A stretch of DNA of 64,000 nt from a bacterium (GCA_028821235.1 JAPPGV010000089.1:29839-93838); one strand, 5' to 3'. Positions 8,467-17,350 are shown, counted from the first letter of the stretch. Made by a program: numbers and translations. The notes: generated by a model from the sequence alone, not told the origin.

Positions 8467-9474
8467 ATGTCCATCTTGAGGAGTTTCATGGGCCGGCGCG
8501 GCTGGCTGGTCGGGTTGCTGGCGTTCGCCCTGGCCATGGCCGCCTGCGCTGAAGAGGAGGACGCCGGCCGTTCAGCCGACGATCCGATCCGGATCGCGAT
8601 GGTCGGACCCAGCGCGTCGAACGACCTGGCCTTCACCCAGAGCATGGTCGACTCCCTCAACCGTCTCGGCGAGGACTACAACATCGAGGTCGACATCACC
8701 GACGGCACGTTCGTCATCGAGGATGCCGCCGTCGCCATCCGCGGGTACGCGGAGGACGGCTTCGACATCGTGCTGGCCCATGGCTCCCAGTTCGGGGGTT
8801 CGCTGTCGGAGATCGCCCCGGACTACCCGGACACCTACTTCGCCTGGGGGACCAGCCGGGACACATTCGGGCTGTCCAACGTGTATTCCTACAGCGTCAA
8901 GTCGGATCAGGGCGGATACATCAACGGCGTCATGGCCGCCCACCTCACCGAGTCGAACATCATCGGCGTGGTGGGTCCGATCGAGGTCGGAGACATCAAG
9001 GCCTACATCGACGGGTTCGTGGTCGGTGTTGCCTCGGTCGACCCGGGGATCACCGTCAACGTCAACTACATCGACTCGTTCAGCGATGTGGCCCTGGCTG
9101 CCGAGGCGGCACAGGCCCATCTCGAGGCGGGGGCCGATGTCCTGACCGGCGTTTCCCAGATGACCGTGGGGGCAACCGGAGTAGCCAGGGAACACGGTGT
9201 CCTCTGGTTCGGCTCGCAGTCCGATCAGACTCCCCTCGGTGAGGAGATCGTGGTCGCCTCCCAGATCTACAACTGGGACTTCCAGCTCGGCCAGATAGTG
9301 GAGGATCTGCTGGCAGGGGAGCTGAACGGGAGGGTCATTACCGCCGACTTCAACAACGGTGGTCTGACCATGGCCTACAACCCCGGTTTCTCGCTCGACT
9401 CAGCTGTCCGGGCCGCCGCGGATGCTGCGGAAGCGGGCATCAAGGACGGATCCATCTCGACCGGTATCGAGTAG
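8467..9474 (+). CDS. BMP/PnrA-family ABC transporter substrate-binding lipoprotein
   Basis: A 335-aa lipoprotein. The start ATG at 8467 follows AGGAGGT (8450-8456), and the signal peptide ends in the lipobox LAMAAC with Cys27 as the lipidation site. The mature part begins IRIAMVGPSASNDLAFTQS, the BMP-family entry strand, and contains the FGTSRDTF-like and GVVGP segments of the periplasmic-binding fold. The family binds purine nucleosides or related N-heterocycles. Two permeases and a double-cassette ATPase follow. A strong 14-bp stem-loop (9524-9565) separates it from the first permease, probably allowing higher binding-protein expression. Confidence 0.9.
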   Translation: MSILRSFMGRRGWLVGLLAFALAMAACAEEEDAGRSADDPIRIAMVGPSASNDLAFTQSMVDSLNRLGEDYNIEVDITDGTFVIEDAAVAIRGYAEDGFDIVLAHGSQFGGSLSEIAPDYPDTYFAWGTSRDTFGLSNVYSYSVKSDQGGYINGVMAAHLTESNIIGVVGPIEVGDIKAYIDGFVVGVASVDPGITVNVNYIDSFSDVALAAEAAQAHLEAGADVLTGVSQMTVGATGVAREHGVLWFGSQSDQTPLGEEIVVASQIYNWDFQLGQIVEDLLAGELNGRVITADFNNGGLTMAYNPGFSLDSAVRAAADAAEAGIKDGSISTGIE

Positions 9475-9523
9475 ACGGAGATTGGAGACACGACACCACC
9501 GGAACCGTACGGTGGCAGTCGTT

Positions 9524-9565
9524 GTCCGGCGGAACCCTCGGCGCGTTCCGTGGGTTCCGCCGGAC
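9524..9565 (+). promoter_or_regulatory. Perfect 14-bp stem-loop between binding-protein and permease genes
   Basis: GTCCGGCGGAACCC at 9524-9537 is exactly complementary to GGGTTCCGCCGGAC at 9552-9565, leaving a 14-nt loop. A smaller inverted repeat (CCACC...GGTGG around 9496-9515) precedes it. No T-run follows, so this looks more like an mRNA-stabilising or partially terminating intercistronic hairpin than a full rho-independent terminator. The same arrangement, binding protein then hairpin then permease, recurs at 24409-24442 in the Opp-type operon. Confidence 0.75.
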
Positions 9566-9591
9566 GGGTTTGATCCGATACGGAGGCGCCT

Positions 9592-10752
9592 CTGAAACCT
9601 GACCGCAGGCTCCTGCTGGCTCGCCTCGCCGGGCCGGGCGTCCTCGTAGGGGCGGTGCTTGCAGCCGCTCTGATCGGCGCCGTCACGCTGGTCATCCTCG
9701 GAGCGAATCCGCTGACCGGTTATGCGGCGCTGATCGAAGGCGCGTTCGGCGGTACGAAGAACCTGGCCAACAGCGCGCTCAAGGCGATGCCGTTGCTGCT
9801 GGTGGGCGCGGGTATAAGCGTGGCCTTCCGGACCGGCGTCATCAACATCGGTGGTGAAGGCCAGATCATCGCCGGGGCCATCCTCGCCACTCTGGTGGTC
9901 CTGGCCGTTCCCGACCTACCGCGCTTTCTCCTGCTGCCCCTGGCCTTCCTGTTCGGGGCGATAGGTGGCGCCATCTGGGGCGGGATGGCGGGCACCCTCA
10001 AGTCGTACGCGGGGGTGAACGAGATCCTGAGCACCATCATGCTCAACATCATCGCCGTCCAGATCCTGAACCTCCTGCTCAGGGGTCCTCTGATGGATCC
10101 GGGCGAGATCGAGAAGGGTTCCCGGATTCCCCACACGGAGCGGCTCAGCGCCAACGCCGACCTTCCGATCCTCCCCGGAGGAACCCGGTTGCATCTCGGC
10201 GTGGTCGTGGCCGTGTTGATGGCGGTGGTCTGCTACGTGGTGCTGTTCCGCACCACCCAGGGTCTCCGCCTCCGCGCCGCGGGACACAATCCCTTCGCGT
10301 CGCTCTACGCTGGGATGTCGGTGAAGCGCAATGTGGTGCTGGCCTTCATGTACAGCGGCGCCATGTGCGGGCTGGCCGGGGTGACGCTGGTGTTCGGCAG
10401 CGAGGGGCACCGGCTGGCGACCGACGGCGGCGCAACCACGTTCACGGGAGCGGCCGGGTTCAACGGGATAGTGGCGGCGCTGTTCGGCGGTCTGCATCCC
10501 CTGTGGACGATCCCGGCCTCGTTCCTGTTCGGGGCGCTCCTGGTCGGCGCCAACGCCCTGCAACGAGCCGTGCAGGTCCCTGCTGCGTTGATCCTTGCCC
10601 TCAACGGTCTGGTCGTGGTGTTCGTGGTCAGCAGCCTCCAGGCCCGGATCCGGCTCTCTCAAGCGGTCTCCGGGATGGCCGGGAAGGAAGAGACCACCGA
10701 CGACCCGGCTGGTGACGATCAGCAGACCCCCGATGGGGCGGATCCTCCGTGA
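9592..10752 (+). CDS. BMP-type ABC transporter permease (first subunit)
   Basis: An integral membrane permease of the BPD_transp_2 family (as in nucleoside importers), with about eight to ten hydrophobic helices. The conserved segment FRTGVINIGGEGQII and the late AGFNGIVAALFGGLHPLWTI are diagnostic. The first ATG/GTG in frame is GTG 9655, but this would cut into the first helix. The frame is open from 9574, and CTG at 9592 lies five bases behind GGAGG (9582-9586) and restores the usual basic N-terminus KPDRRLLLARL. I therefore take CTG 9592 as the likely start. The gene overlaps the next permease start by 4 nt (GTGA). Confidence 0.82.
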   Translation: MKPDRRLLLARLAGPGVLVGAVLAAALIGAVTLVILGANPLTGYAALIEGAFGGTKNLANSALKAMPLLLVGAGISVAFRTGVINIGGEGQIIAGAILATLVVLAVPDLPRFLLLPLAFLFGAIGGAIWGGMAGTLKSYAGVNEILSTIMLNIIAVQILNLLLRGPLMDPGEIEKGSRIPHTERLSANADLPILPGGTRLHLGVVVAVLMAVVCYVVLFRTTQGLRLRAAGHNPFASLYAGMSVKRNVVLAFMYSGAMCGLAGVTLVFGSEGHRLATDGGATTFTGAAGFNGIVAALFGGLHPLWTIPASFLFGALLVGANALQRAVQVPAALILALNGLVVVFVVSSLQARIRLSQAVSGMAGKEETTDDPAGDDQQTPDGADPP

Positions 10753-11681
10753 CCGATTTTCTGACCGTCTCGGTCCTGCTCGCGACCCTTGCCTCGGGGA
10801 TCCGGCTCGCCACGCCGTTCTTGCTGGCGGCTCTGGGCGAGACCCTCAGCCAGCGCAGCGGAGTGCTCAACCTGGGGGTGGAGGGAGTCATGTTGCTCGG
10901 CGCCTACGGCGCCTACTACGCAACCCTCCGCACCGACAGCGTCGTGCTCGGGATACTGGTCAGCCTGGTGGTCGGCGGGGTGATGGGAGTCGTGTACGGG
11001 GTGGTGACGCTCGCCCTCAAGGCCGAGCAGGGTATAAGCGGCATCGGCATCTTCATCTTCGGTCTGGGCCTCAGCGACCTCCTGTTCCAGAAGCAGGTCG
11101 GAACGCCCACTCCGATTGACGGTCTGGGGGATGTCGCCCTGCCCCTACTAGGGGACTTGCCTCTGGTGGGTGAGGTTCTCTTCCACCAGAACATCCTCGT
11201 CTACGTGGCCTTCCTGCTGGTGCCCGTCCTGTGGTTCGTCGTGAACCGGACCCCGTTCGGACTGAACGTCAGGGCGGTCGGGGAGACCCCCGAAGCGGCC
11301 GACAGCCTCGGTGTCAGCGTGAACCGGACCCGCTACATCACCATCTTCGTGGGCAACGCCATGGCGGGTCTGGCCGGCGGAGCGCTGGCCCTCGAGCTCG
11401 GGATCTTCCAGCAGAACCTCACCAACGGGCACGGGTTCATCGCCATAGCACTGGTCTACTTCGGCGCCTGGCGGCCCACCGGAGTGATGGCCGGCGCCAT
11501 GGTGTTCGGCCTGGTGTCCGCCACCGTCCTGCAATGGAAGACCCTCGGCATCGTGGTGGGTACCACCGCCAGCATCGTGGGCATGTTCCCGGCCGTTCTC
11601 ACCATCCTGGTCTTGGTGCTCGTCTCCCGCCGCACCGGCCAGCCGTCCGCGCTCACCCGACCATTCGAACGGGGGCACTAG
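10749..11681 (+). CDS. BMP-type ABC transporter permease (second subunit)
   Basis: A 310-aa membrane permease paralogous to the preceding one. LATPFLLAALGETLSQRSGVLNLGVEGVML is the family's N-terminal signature region and contains the same N-x-G-x-E-G core as the first permease; FIAIALVYFGAWRPTGVM is the late block. The GTG start overlaps the upstream stop. The TAG stop codon (11679-11681) is part of the CTAG that forms the left end of the inserted 168-bp element. Confidence 0.9.
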   Translation: MTDFLTVSVLLATLASGIRLATPFLLAALGETLSQRSGVLNLGVEGVMLLGAYGAYYATLRTDSVVLGILVSLVVGGVMGVVYGVVTLALKAEQGISGIGIFIFGLGLSDLLFQKQVGTPTPIDGLGDVALPLLGDLPLVGEVLFHQNILVYVAFLLVPVLWFVVNRTPFGLNVRAVGETPEAADSLGVSVNRTRYITIFVGNAMAGLAGGALALELGIFQQNLTNGHGFIAIALVYFGAWRPTGVMAGAMVFGLVSATVLQWKTLGIVVGTTASIVGMFPAVLTILVLVLVSRRTGQPSALTRPFERGH

Positions 11682-11845
11682 TGGTCTGTCTGCGAGACAA
11701 CCGGGTGCTCTGGCGGCCATCGGCGTCGCGTCGCTGCGTTCCGCTTCCTCAACGTACCCTGCGGGTACGCCTTCGTCAGCGGGCCTTGCGAGGAACACCG
11801 CTGCCGACGCCATACCACACCGCCACTTCACAGACAGACCACTAG
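11678..11845. mobile_element. 168-bp MITE-like element, copy A, with CTAG ends
   Basis: The element begins CTAGTGGTCTGTCTG and ends in the inverted complement CAGACAGACCACTAG. Its interior contains a short inverted repeat (GTACCCTGCGGGTAC) and no credible ORF. The reverse complement of copy B (46048-46215) matches it along the whole length with only about seven substitutions, one insertion and one deletion, roughly 95% identity by eye. Removing the element with one CTAG restores a junction in which the permease stop TAG lies 2 nt before the ATPase GTG. CTAG is thus best read as a target-site duplication, or an end shared with the terminal repeat. No transposase is encoded in the window, so it is presumably mobilised in trans. 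Confidence 0.85.
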
Positions 11846-11847
11846 CC

Positions 11848-13401
11848 GTGCGACCGACCACGGACGGAGCGCCGCTCCTCGAGTTGGAGGGGATCACCAA
11901 GCGGTTCCCCGGCGTGGTGGCCAACGACCGGGTTGACTTCGACGTGCGACCCGGTGAAGTCCATACGCTGCTCGGCGAGAACGGGGCGGGCAAGAGCACC
12001 CTGATGAAGATCCTCTACGGGCTGTATCACGCCGACGAGGGCGAGATAAGGCTCCGAGGGGAGCCGGTGACGATCGACTCGCCGTCCGATGCCATCGAGC
12101 AAGGCATCGGGATGATCCACCAGCACTTCATGCTGGTACCCACCCTCACGGTGGCGGAGAACGTCGCCTTGGGGCTCCCGTCCGGGCGGCGCCTGCTGCA
12201 GGATCTCAGTCCGGTCCAGCAACGCATCAGGGAGCTGTCCGAGATCTACGGGTTGGCGGTCGATCCCGACGCCTACATCTGGCAGCTGGCGGTGGGCGAG
12301 CGCCAGCGGGTGGAGATCATGAAGGCCATCTACCGGGATGTCTCGCTGCTGATCCTCGACGAGCCCACCTCGGTGCTCACCCCCGCCGAGGTCGAGGACC
12401 TGTTCGTGACGTTGCGACAGATGACCGACGGCGGTCGCGGCCTGGTGTTCATCTCCCACAAGCTGCACGAGGTCATGAGCCTGTCCGACCGGATCACCGT
12501 GCTGCGCGGGGGCCGGGTGACAGGCCGGACGGTTCCCTCGGAGACCAGCCGGGAACAGCTGGCCCACATGATGGTGGGCCGCGAGGTGAGGCTGGCGCCT
12601 AACCGGAGCGAGTCCGATGTCGCGGATGCGCGTCTCGCGATCAGCGCCCTGGAGGTCCTAGGAGACCGCGGTACTCCGGCGGTGACCGGCTTCGACCTGG
12701 AAGTTCGCAGCGGCGAGGTGGTCGGAATCGCGGGGGTCTCCGGCAACGGGCAGCGCGAGTTGGCCGAAGCGCTAGCCGGTCTGCGTCCGGTCGCCTCCGG
12801 GACCGTCGTCATGAACGGAGTCGATACCACCACCAAGACACCCAAGGAGATCCGCCGGCTCGGAGTCTCCTACATCCCCGAAGAGAGGATGCGGGACGGC
12901 GCCATCGGCGAGTTCAGCGTGGCCGAGAACCTCATCCTCACCAGCCACGATCTGCCGCCGACCAGCCGGCGAGGGTTCCTCAACTTCAAGGAGATCGAGA
13001 CCGGATGCTCCGACCTGGTCCGGCGGTTCACGGTCAAGACACCTTCGCTGGAGACGCCTACCTCCAACCTGTCGGGAGGCAACATCCAGAAGCTGATCAT
13101 CGCCCGGGAGCTCTCCGGAGAACCCGAGGTACTCATCGCCTCCCAACCCACCCGGGGGGTCGACATCGGGGCGGCCGAGTACATCCACACCGTTCTGATG
13201 GATCAGCGGGCCGGGGGGATCGCCATCCTCCTGATCTCGGAGGATCTCGACGAGGTGATCGGCCTCTCCGACCGGATCGCCGTGATGTTCGAGGGCCGGA
13301 TCATGGGCATCCTGGACCAGGAGGAAGCGACCGTGCAAAGACTGGGCCTGCTGATGGCCGGGGTATCCGATGGAGAGGCGGAAGCGCCGGCGGGTCAGTA
13401 A
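11848..13401 (+). CDS. BMP-type ABC transporter ATP-binding protein (two ABC cassettes)
   Basis: A 517-aa double ATPase of the sugar/nucleoside type (as MglA/NupO). The first cassette has Walker [10 protein letters not shown], the ABC signature replaced by [11 protein letters not shown], and Walker B LLILDEPT. The second cassette has the degenerate Walker [10 protein letters not shown] and signature LSGGNIQK, as usual for this class. The GTG start lies only 2 nt beyond the inserted element, with no visible Shine-Dalgarno, so its original coupling to the permease stop has probably been weakened by the insertion. It energises uptake with the two permeases upstream. Confidence 0.9.
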   Translation: MRPTTDGAPLLELEGITKRFPGVVANDRVDFDVRPGEVHTLLGENGAGKSTLMKILYGLYHADEGEIRLRGEPVTIDSPSDAIEQGIGMIHQHFMLVPTLTVAENVALGLPSGRRLLQDLSPVQQRIRELSEIYGLAVDPDAYIWQLAVGERQRVEIMKAIYRDVSLLILDEPTSVLTPAEVEDLFVTLRQMTDGGRGLVFISHKLHEVMSLSDRITVLRGGRVTGRTVPSETSREQLAHMMVGREVRLAPNRSESDVADARLAISALEVLGDRGTPAVTGFDLEVRSGEVVGIAGVSGNGQRELAEALAGLRPVASGTVVMNGVDTTTKTPKEIRRLGVSYIPEERMRDGAIGEFSVAENLILTSHDLPPTSRRGFLNFKEIETGCSDLVRRFTVKTPSLETPTSNLSGGNIQKLIIARELSGEPEVLIASQPTRGVDIGAAEYIHTVLMDQRAGGIAILLISEDLDEVIGLSDRIAVMFEGRIMGILDQEEATVQRLGLLMAGVSDGEAEAPAGQ

Positions 13402-13449
13402 CCGACCAGCTCGGGACCTTTGTAGCCGGCGCTGGGGCGAGGGCCCGAT

Positions 13450-15072
13450 TCAAGTCGTCTTCGAGCCGTAGCCGTCCTGAGCTACCAGCACTCCGGGGTT
13501 GAGTATTCCCTTCGGGTCCAGGTGTCTCTTGGCGCGGGCCAGCACGTCGCCGAAGAGCGGGGGTCTCTGCCGCTCGTACCACGGCTGGTGGTCGCGACCG
13601 ATGGCGTGGTGGTGGGTGATGGTGCCGCCGTTGTCTATGACCGCGTCGGAGACGGCGCGCTTGATCTCCCACCACTGGTCCAGCATCGATCCCGGGTCTG
13701 CCGAGCAATGGAACGCGAAGTAGGGGGCGGGCCCGTCCGGATAGGCGTGGCTGAACCGGCACGACACGGCGCCCTCGCCGCCGGTCGCCTCGCGGATGGC
13801 ATCGTGGGTGGCCTTCCGGACGTTGTGGTAGAAGGCCTCGAAACGGTCCCAGGTGATGGCCGACTCGAAGGTGTCGGAGATGATGCCCAGCGGCGTGAGG
13901 ACCTCCCGGTTGTAGGGCATCCTGATGAAGGCCTCGCGCCATGCGCCCGCTGCTCCCATCAGGTGGGCGTCCGGGTTGGTCCGCCAATAGGCATCCGGCT
14001 CGCCGCCTTCGCCCAGGGCGCACTCCTCTGCGATGTCCATCCACGTGTCCACGGGGCGGTCGGCCGACTCGAAGGAGACCACCATCAGCGTGAACGAACC
14101 GTCCCCGGCCCCGTTCACCGCCAACTCCACCCCGTCCACGATCCGCACGTTGGCCGGGAACAGGCCGGCCTGGGCGATGGCCCGCACCGCTCCGGCGGCC
14201 TGGACGAAGTCCGGGAAGCGGAAGGCGGCCGTGGCCTTGAACCTGACCCGCCCCTGGACCCTCACCCAGGCTTCGGTGATGATCCCGAGCGACCCCTCGG
14301 ATCCGATGAGTAGCCGGTCGGGGCTCGGACCGGCTCCCGACCCCGGTAGCCGCCGCGACTCCATCCTCCCTGCAGGAGTGACCATGGTCACGTTCTCCAC
14401 CAGGTCGTCGATGTGGGTGTACAGGGTTGCGAAGTGGCCTCCCGAGCGGGTGGCGATCCAACCCCCCAAGGTGGAGTGCTGGAAGGACTGGGGGAAGTGA
14501 CGGAGGGTCACCCCGTGTGGTTTGAGGGCCGCCTCGAGCTCGGGCCCGCGCGCCCCGCCCTGGATGAGAGCCGAACGTGACAGCGTGTCCACCTCGAGAA
14601 CCCGGTTCATACGGCTCATGTCCAGGGTGACGACTCCCGCGTAGCGGTCGGCCACGTCCGGAGTCACCCCTCCCACGACCGACGAGCCGCCTCCGAACGG
14701 AATCAGAGCCGCCCCCTCCTCACCCGCCCATTCCAGCAGGGCCGCCACGTCGTCCTCGTCCTGGGCGTATGCGACCACGTCGGGAGCATGGGCGAAGTCC
14801 CGAGCGAAGATCCTGATCGAGTCGGGCTGGGATTGCCCGAAGCTATGCAGCACCCGCTGGTACGGGTCCTGCGCGCAAAGGGGAACGAGGGCCGGCGGCG
14901 GCGCCAGGCGGGGCAGGGGGAGCGATATGTCGCCGAGCCCGGGTGCAGCCCCTGTTCCGGTTGCGTTTATCCCGTGCCCGACGGCAAGGGTGGCGAGCAG
15001 TGCGTCCCGATCGGACGCCGAGAGCCCGTCCCCCTCGTATCCCCATCCCCAGTACTTAAGCCGTTTCGCCAT
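13450..15072 (-). CDS. FAD-binding oxidase, alkyldihydroxyacetonephosphate synthase-like
   Basis: A 540-aa flavoprotein of the FAD_binding_4 (VAO/PCMH) fold. LIPFGGGSSVVGGV near residue 125 is the FAD pyrophosphate loop, followed by HFPQSFQHSTLGGWIATRS and LLIGSEGSLGIITEAW. The C-terminal HHHAIGRDHQPW is the His-rich active-site block of alkylglycerone-phosphate synthases, and the end KRHLDPKGILNPGVL is typical. Family members either make ether lipids or oxidise hydroxy acids; no ether-lipid partner gene is nearby. It is transcribed alone, convergent with the importer operon. Confidence 0.85.
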   Translation of the reverse strand: MAKRLKYWGWGYEGDGLSASDRDALLATLAVGHGINATGTGAAPGLGDISLPLPRLAPPPALVPLCAQDPYQRVLHSFGQSQPDSIRIFARDFAHAPDVVAYAQDEDDVAALLEWAGEEGAALIPFGGGSSVVGGVTPDVADRYAGVVTLDMSRMNRVLEVDTLSRSALIQGGARGPELEAALKPHGVTLRHFPQSFQHSTLGGWIATRSGGHFATLYTHIDDLVENVTMVTPAGRMESRRLPGSGAGPSPDRLLIGSEGSLGIITEAWVRVQGRVRFKATAAFRFPDFVQAAGAVRAIAQAGLFPANVRIVDGVELAVNGAGDGSFTLMVVSFESADRPVDTWMDIAEECALGEGGEPDAYWRTNPDAHLMGAAGAWREAFIRMPYNREVLTPLGIISDTFESAITWDRFEAFYHNVRKATHDAIREATGGEGAVSCRFSHAYPDGPAPYFAFHCSADPGSMLDQWWEIKRAVSDAVIDNGGTITHHHAIGRDHQPWYERQRPPLFGDVLARAKRHLDPKGILNPGVLVAQDGYGSKTT

Positions 15073-15218
15073 CCGACCCGCCTACCCCCTGTCACTGGGC
15101 GCCGATGAGGACCGTGTCACCCTACCGCCCTCGCCACGAGGCGTGTCCCACCCTCCCGGTAACGTCAATCCCAGTGGTCGTTGCGCGAGAAGCCATGCGA
15201 GGAGGAGGAAGCGAGTTG

Positions 15219-15779
15219 ATGGATCGGACGGTAACGGTGGTACAGGGAGACATCACGGCAGCCCGCGTGGACGTGATCGTCAACGCTGCCAACGAGTACC
15301 TCCGCCACGGTGGCGGGCTGGCCGCAGCTCTGGCCGCGGCGGGCGGAGAGGAGTTCGTGGCTGACTCCGACCGATGGGTCTCCGAGCACGGCCCGGTTCC
15401 GTCCGGAAAGGCGGCGGTCACGGTCGGCGGCCGCTTGCAAGCCGGCTGGGTCGTCCATGTCGTAGGACCCCACTACCGCGAGCGTCAGGACAACCCGGCC
15501 CTGCTGCGGGCGGCCGTACGGGCGGCCCTGGAAGCCTCGGCCGGGGTCAAGGCAGAGACCGTGGCCATGCCGGCCATCTCCACCGGGGTGTTCGGCTATC
15601 CGCTGGAGCCGGCCACCGGGGTGATCGCCTCCGAATGCGTCCGATGGGCGCGGGCACATCCCGGCGTCCTGGGCGAGATACGGCTGGTGGGCTACGACCG
15701 CCGGACCGCGGACGCCTTCCGGCTCGGGCTGGACAACGCAACTGCCGAGGAATCGCCACCAGAAGGCGGCTCAGGATGA
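15219..15779 (+). CDS. Macrodomain protein (ADP-ribose binding/hydrolase-like)
   Basis: A 186-aa single macrodomain. The entry VVQGDITAARVDVIVNAAN is the family start, followed by the catalytic/binding loop with GGGLAAALAAAGG and the second loop PAISTGVFGYPLE. Such proteins remove or bind ADP-ribose or O-acetyl-ADP-ribose. ATG 15219 is preferred: GGAGGAGGAA at 15201-15210 is 8 nt upstream. Its stop overlaps the ATG of the next gene (ATGA), so the two products are translationally coupled. No DarT-like or other ADP-ribosyltransferase sequence was recognised beside it. Confidence 0.9.
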   Translation: MDRTVTVVQGDITAARVDVIVNAANEYLRHGGGLAAALAAAGGEEFVADSDRWVSEHGPVPSGKAAVTVGGRLQAGWVVHVVGPHYRERQDNPALLRAAVRAALEASAGVKAETVAMPAISTGVFGYPLEPATGVIASECVRWARAHPGVLGEIRLVGYDRRTADAFRLGLDNATAEESPPEGGSG

Positions 15780-16147
15780 AGGTCGCCAAGCTAACCGAGC
15801 TCATATCCCGGGCGCCGTGGCGGGAGGCGGTCACCTATCGGGACACCTGGCCCCACGAGTACGTACTGTCCGAGAAGGACGGGCAGCAGGAGCTACTGGA
15901 GGCCGTCCGCGAGCGGTTCCGGGCGGGGGAGGGCGTGGCCTGCCGCTTCTTCCGCATGAAGAACACGTACCTGTTCATCGGCGACCACAAGTACTGGCTG
16001 ATGACCCACTGGGACAAGATCGAGCCAGGAGTCAACTACGTGCTGAACCGCGCCCGCCTCTACCGCGACCGTCGGGACTTCGTGATCCAGCCCGGAGACA
16101 CGGGTAGACCCGAGGACTACCCCGCCAGCCCCGCGTTTAGCGGCTGA
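15776..16147 (+). CDS. Conserved hypothetical protein coupled to macrodomain gene
   Basis: A 123-aa soluble, highly charged protein of unknown function. It contains a compact conserved-looking core: WREAVTYRDTWPHEYVL, EGVACRFFRMKNTYLFIGDHKYWLM and YVLNRARLYRDRRDFVIQPGDT. The many aromatic, Arg and His residues look like a nucleic-acid or nucleotide binding surface, but no known catalytic motif was identified. I recall similar stand-alone proteins in many bacteria without an assigned role. The 4-nt overlap with the macrodomain gene implies stoichiometric expression and possibly a shared ADP-ribose-related task. Confidence 0.75.
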   Translation: MKVAKLTELISRAPWREAVTYRDTWPHEYVLSEKDGQQELLEAVRERFRAGEGVACRFFRMKNTYLFIGDHKYWLMTHWDKIEPGVNYVLNRARLYRDRRDFVIQPGDTGRPEDYPASPAFSG

Positions 16148-16178
16148 CCCCTCCCATCCGGACGATCACGAGGTCGGG

Positions 16179-16556
16179 CTAGTAGGCGCGGACGTCGGCG
16201 ATCTTGCCTTCCCGGAAGGTGTAGATGTACACCTCCTGGGCATCCAGCGGCTCTCCGACCGATCTCCCGGCAAAGGGTCGCCTGGCCGTCCCGCGGGCGA
16301 TCACCTCCAAGGCGATGACATCACCGTCTCCGTAGATGCCGATGACGTCGTTGCAGAAACCGTCGAGCGCGTCGAAGGCGTCCTCGATCCACTCACCGAC
16401 TGCCCGGTTCCCTTTCAGACGGCGCCCGAAACGGATGATGTCCACCTCGACGTCGTCCGTGTAGTAGGACGCGAACCGGTCGATGTCGCCGTCGTTGAGC
16501 GCCCCGACCATGTCCGCAACAACAGCCCGGTTGCCGGTCTCATCCCGGCGGCTCAC
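16179..16556 (-). CDS. SnoaL-like / NTF2-fold protein
   Basis: A 125-aa NTF2-superfamily protein: RAVVADMVGALNDGDIDRFASYYTDDVEVDI is the helical start and first strand, and VYIYTFREGKIADVRAY the terminal strands with the common F-R-x-G-K-I turn. Such domains are small cyclases, isomerases, dehydratases or ligand binders; the ligand is unknown. The GTG start (16554-16556) overlaps the stop codon of the MBL-fold gene, making it the last gene of the minus-strand array that starts near 27.2 kb. The frame is open further upstream, but that stretch only shadows the MBL gene. Confidence 0.8.
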   Translation of the reverse strand: MSRRDETGNRAVVADMVGALNDGDIDRFASYYTDDVEVDIIRFGRRLKGNRAVGEWIEDAFDALDGFCNDVIGIYGDGDVIALEVIARGTARRPFAGRSVGEPLDAQEVYIYTFREGKIADVRAY

Positions 16557-17350
16557 CCGATCGGCTCCATGTCGAACGCCTCGAGATGGTGGGCCGGGAG
16601 TAGCTGGGTGCCGGCCTCGTCGCGTATCCGTACCACGCTGTTGTAGGCGTCGAAGAGGTCGGTGTGTCCCCCGGGAGGAATCACCTCGTACTTGGCGGTC
16701 TTGAGGATCTCCGGGTCCGGGAAGTAGTTCTCCCAAATGGTGCAGAGGCCGGCGATCACGTAGCGGCCGCTCTGGGTGTGCACGGCGATCGACTGGCCGC
16801 CCGGGGTGTGCCCCGGTGTGAACAGCACGTCCAATCCGGGGACCAGTTGCTGGTCTCCTTCCGTGAGTTCGAGCCCCTGCATAGCCATCTCCTGGTACCG
16901 GTAGTCGGGGGCGAAACCCGAGGCGATGAAGGGATGGGGCGGTAACGCGTCCCATTCCTTCCGCTGCACGATGACCCTGGTGTCGGGGAACAGGGGCAGG
17001 TTCATGCAGTGGTCCCAGTCGAGGTGGGTGAGGACGATGAAGTCGATGTCCCCGGTGTCGAGCCCCCGGTCGGCCAGCAACCGGTCGAGGGGACGGAGGT
17101 TGATCACGTCGGCGAACTCCTCCCCGGCGTGACGTAACCTTTCCTCTCCCGGGGGCTTGATGTGGCCGGCGTACTCCTCGGCGCTGCATCCCACGTCGAC
17201 GAGCACATTGAGGCCCCGCTCGGTGTCCTGGACCAGCCAGGAGACGTAGGGAAGGTCGATCTTGTCCCCGAAGTTATGCAGGAAGGTGAACCTGGACTTC
17301 TCTCGCTGCGGCCCGTAGGCCATGACCAGGGGAGTGATCGTGAACGACAT
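16553..17350 (-). CDS. MBL-fold hydrolase, N-acyl homoserine lactonase-like
   Basis: A 265-aa metallo-beta-lactamase fold protein. The metal motif reads LTHLDWDH (H109-x-D111-x-D113-H114), with Asp in place of the second His of canonical HxHxDH, a variant I take to be tolerated in this subgroup. FTPGHTPGG and the late PAHH supply the remaining ligands. Lactonases of this group open homoserine lactones, but in catabolic operons the substrate is often another lactone or cyclic ester. ATG 17350 follows GGAGGTGAGA; the upstream amidohydrolase stop is 2 nt before it. Confidence 0.85.
   Translation of the reverse strand: MSFTITPLVMAYGPQREKSRFTFLHNFGDKIDLPYVSWLVQDTERGLNVLVDVGCSAEEYAGHIKPPGEERLRHAGEEFADVINLRPLDRLLADRGLDTGDIDFIVLTHLDWDHCMNLPLFPDTRVIVQRKEWDALPPHPFIASGFAPDYRYQEMAMQGLELTEGDQQLVPGLDVLFTPGHTPGGQSIAVHTQSGRYVIAGLCTIWENYFPDPEILKTAKYEVIPPGGHTDLFDAYNSVVRIRDEAGTQLLPAHHLEAFDMEPIG

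Noticed and set aside
11231..11845. Plus-strand frame ending inside copy A of the element
   Set aside because: It shadows the second permease in another frame and then enters the repeat; no protein character.
11678..11845. Element as a riboswitch or attenuator of the importer operon
   Set aside because: A second copy lies in reverse orientation in an unrelated operon with target-site-like CTAG ends, which fits transposition better.
13450..15072. Ether-lipid synthesis locus based on the AGPS-like oxidase
   Set aside because: No acyltransferase or other ether-lipid gene is near; a catabolic oxidase role is equally possible, so only the family was called.
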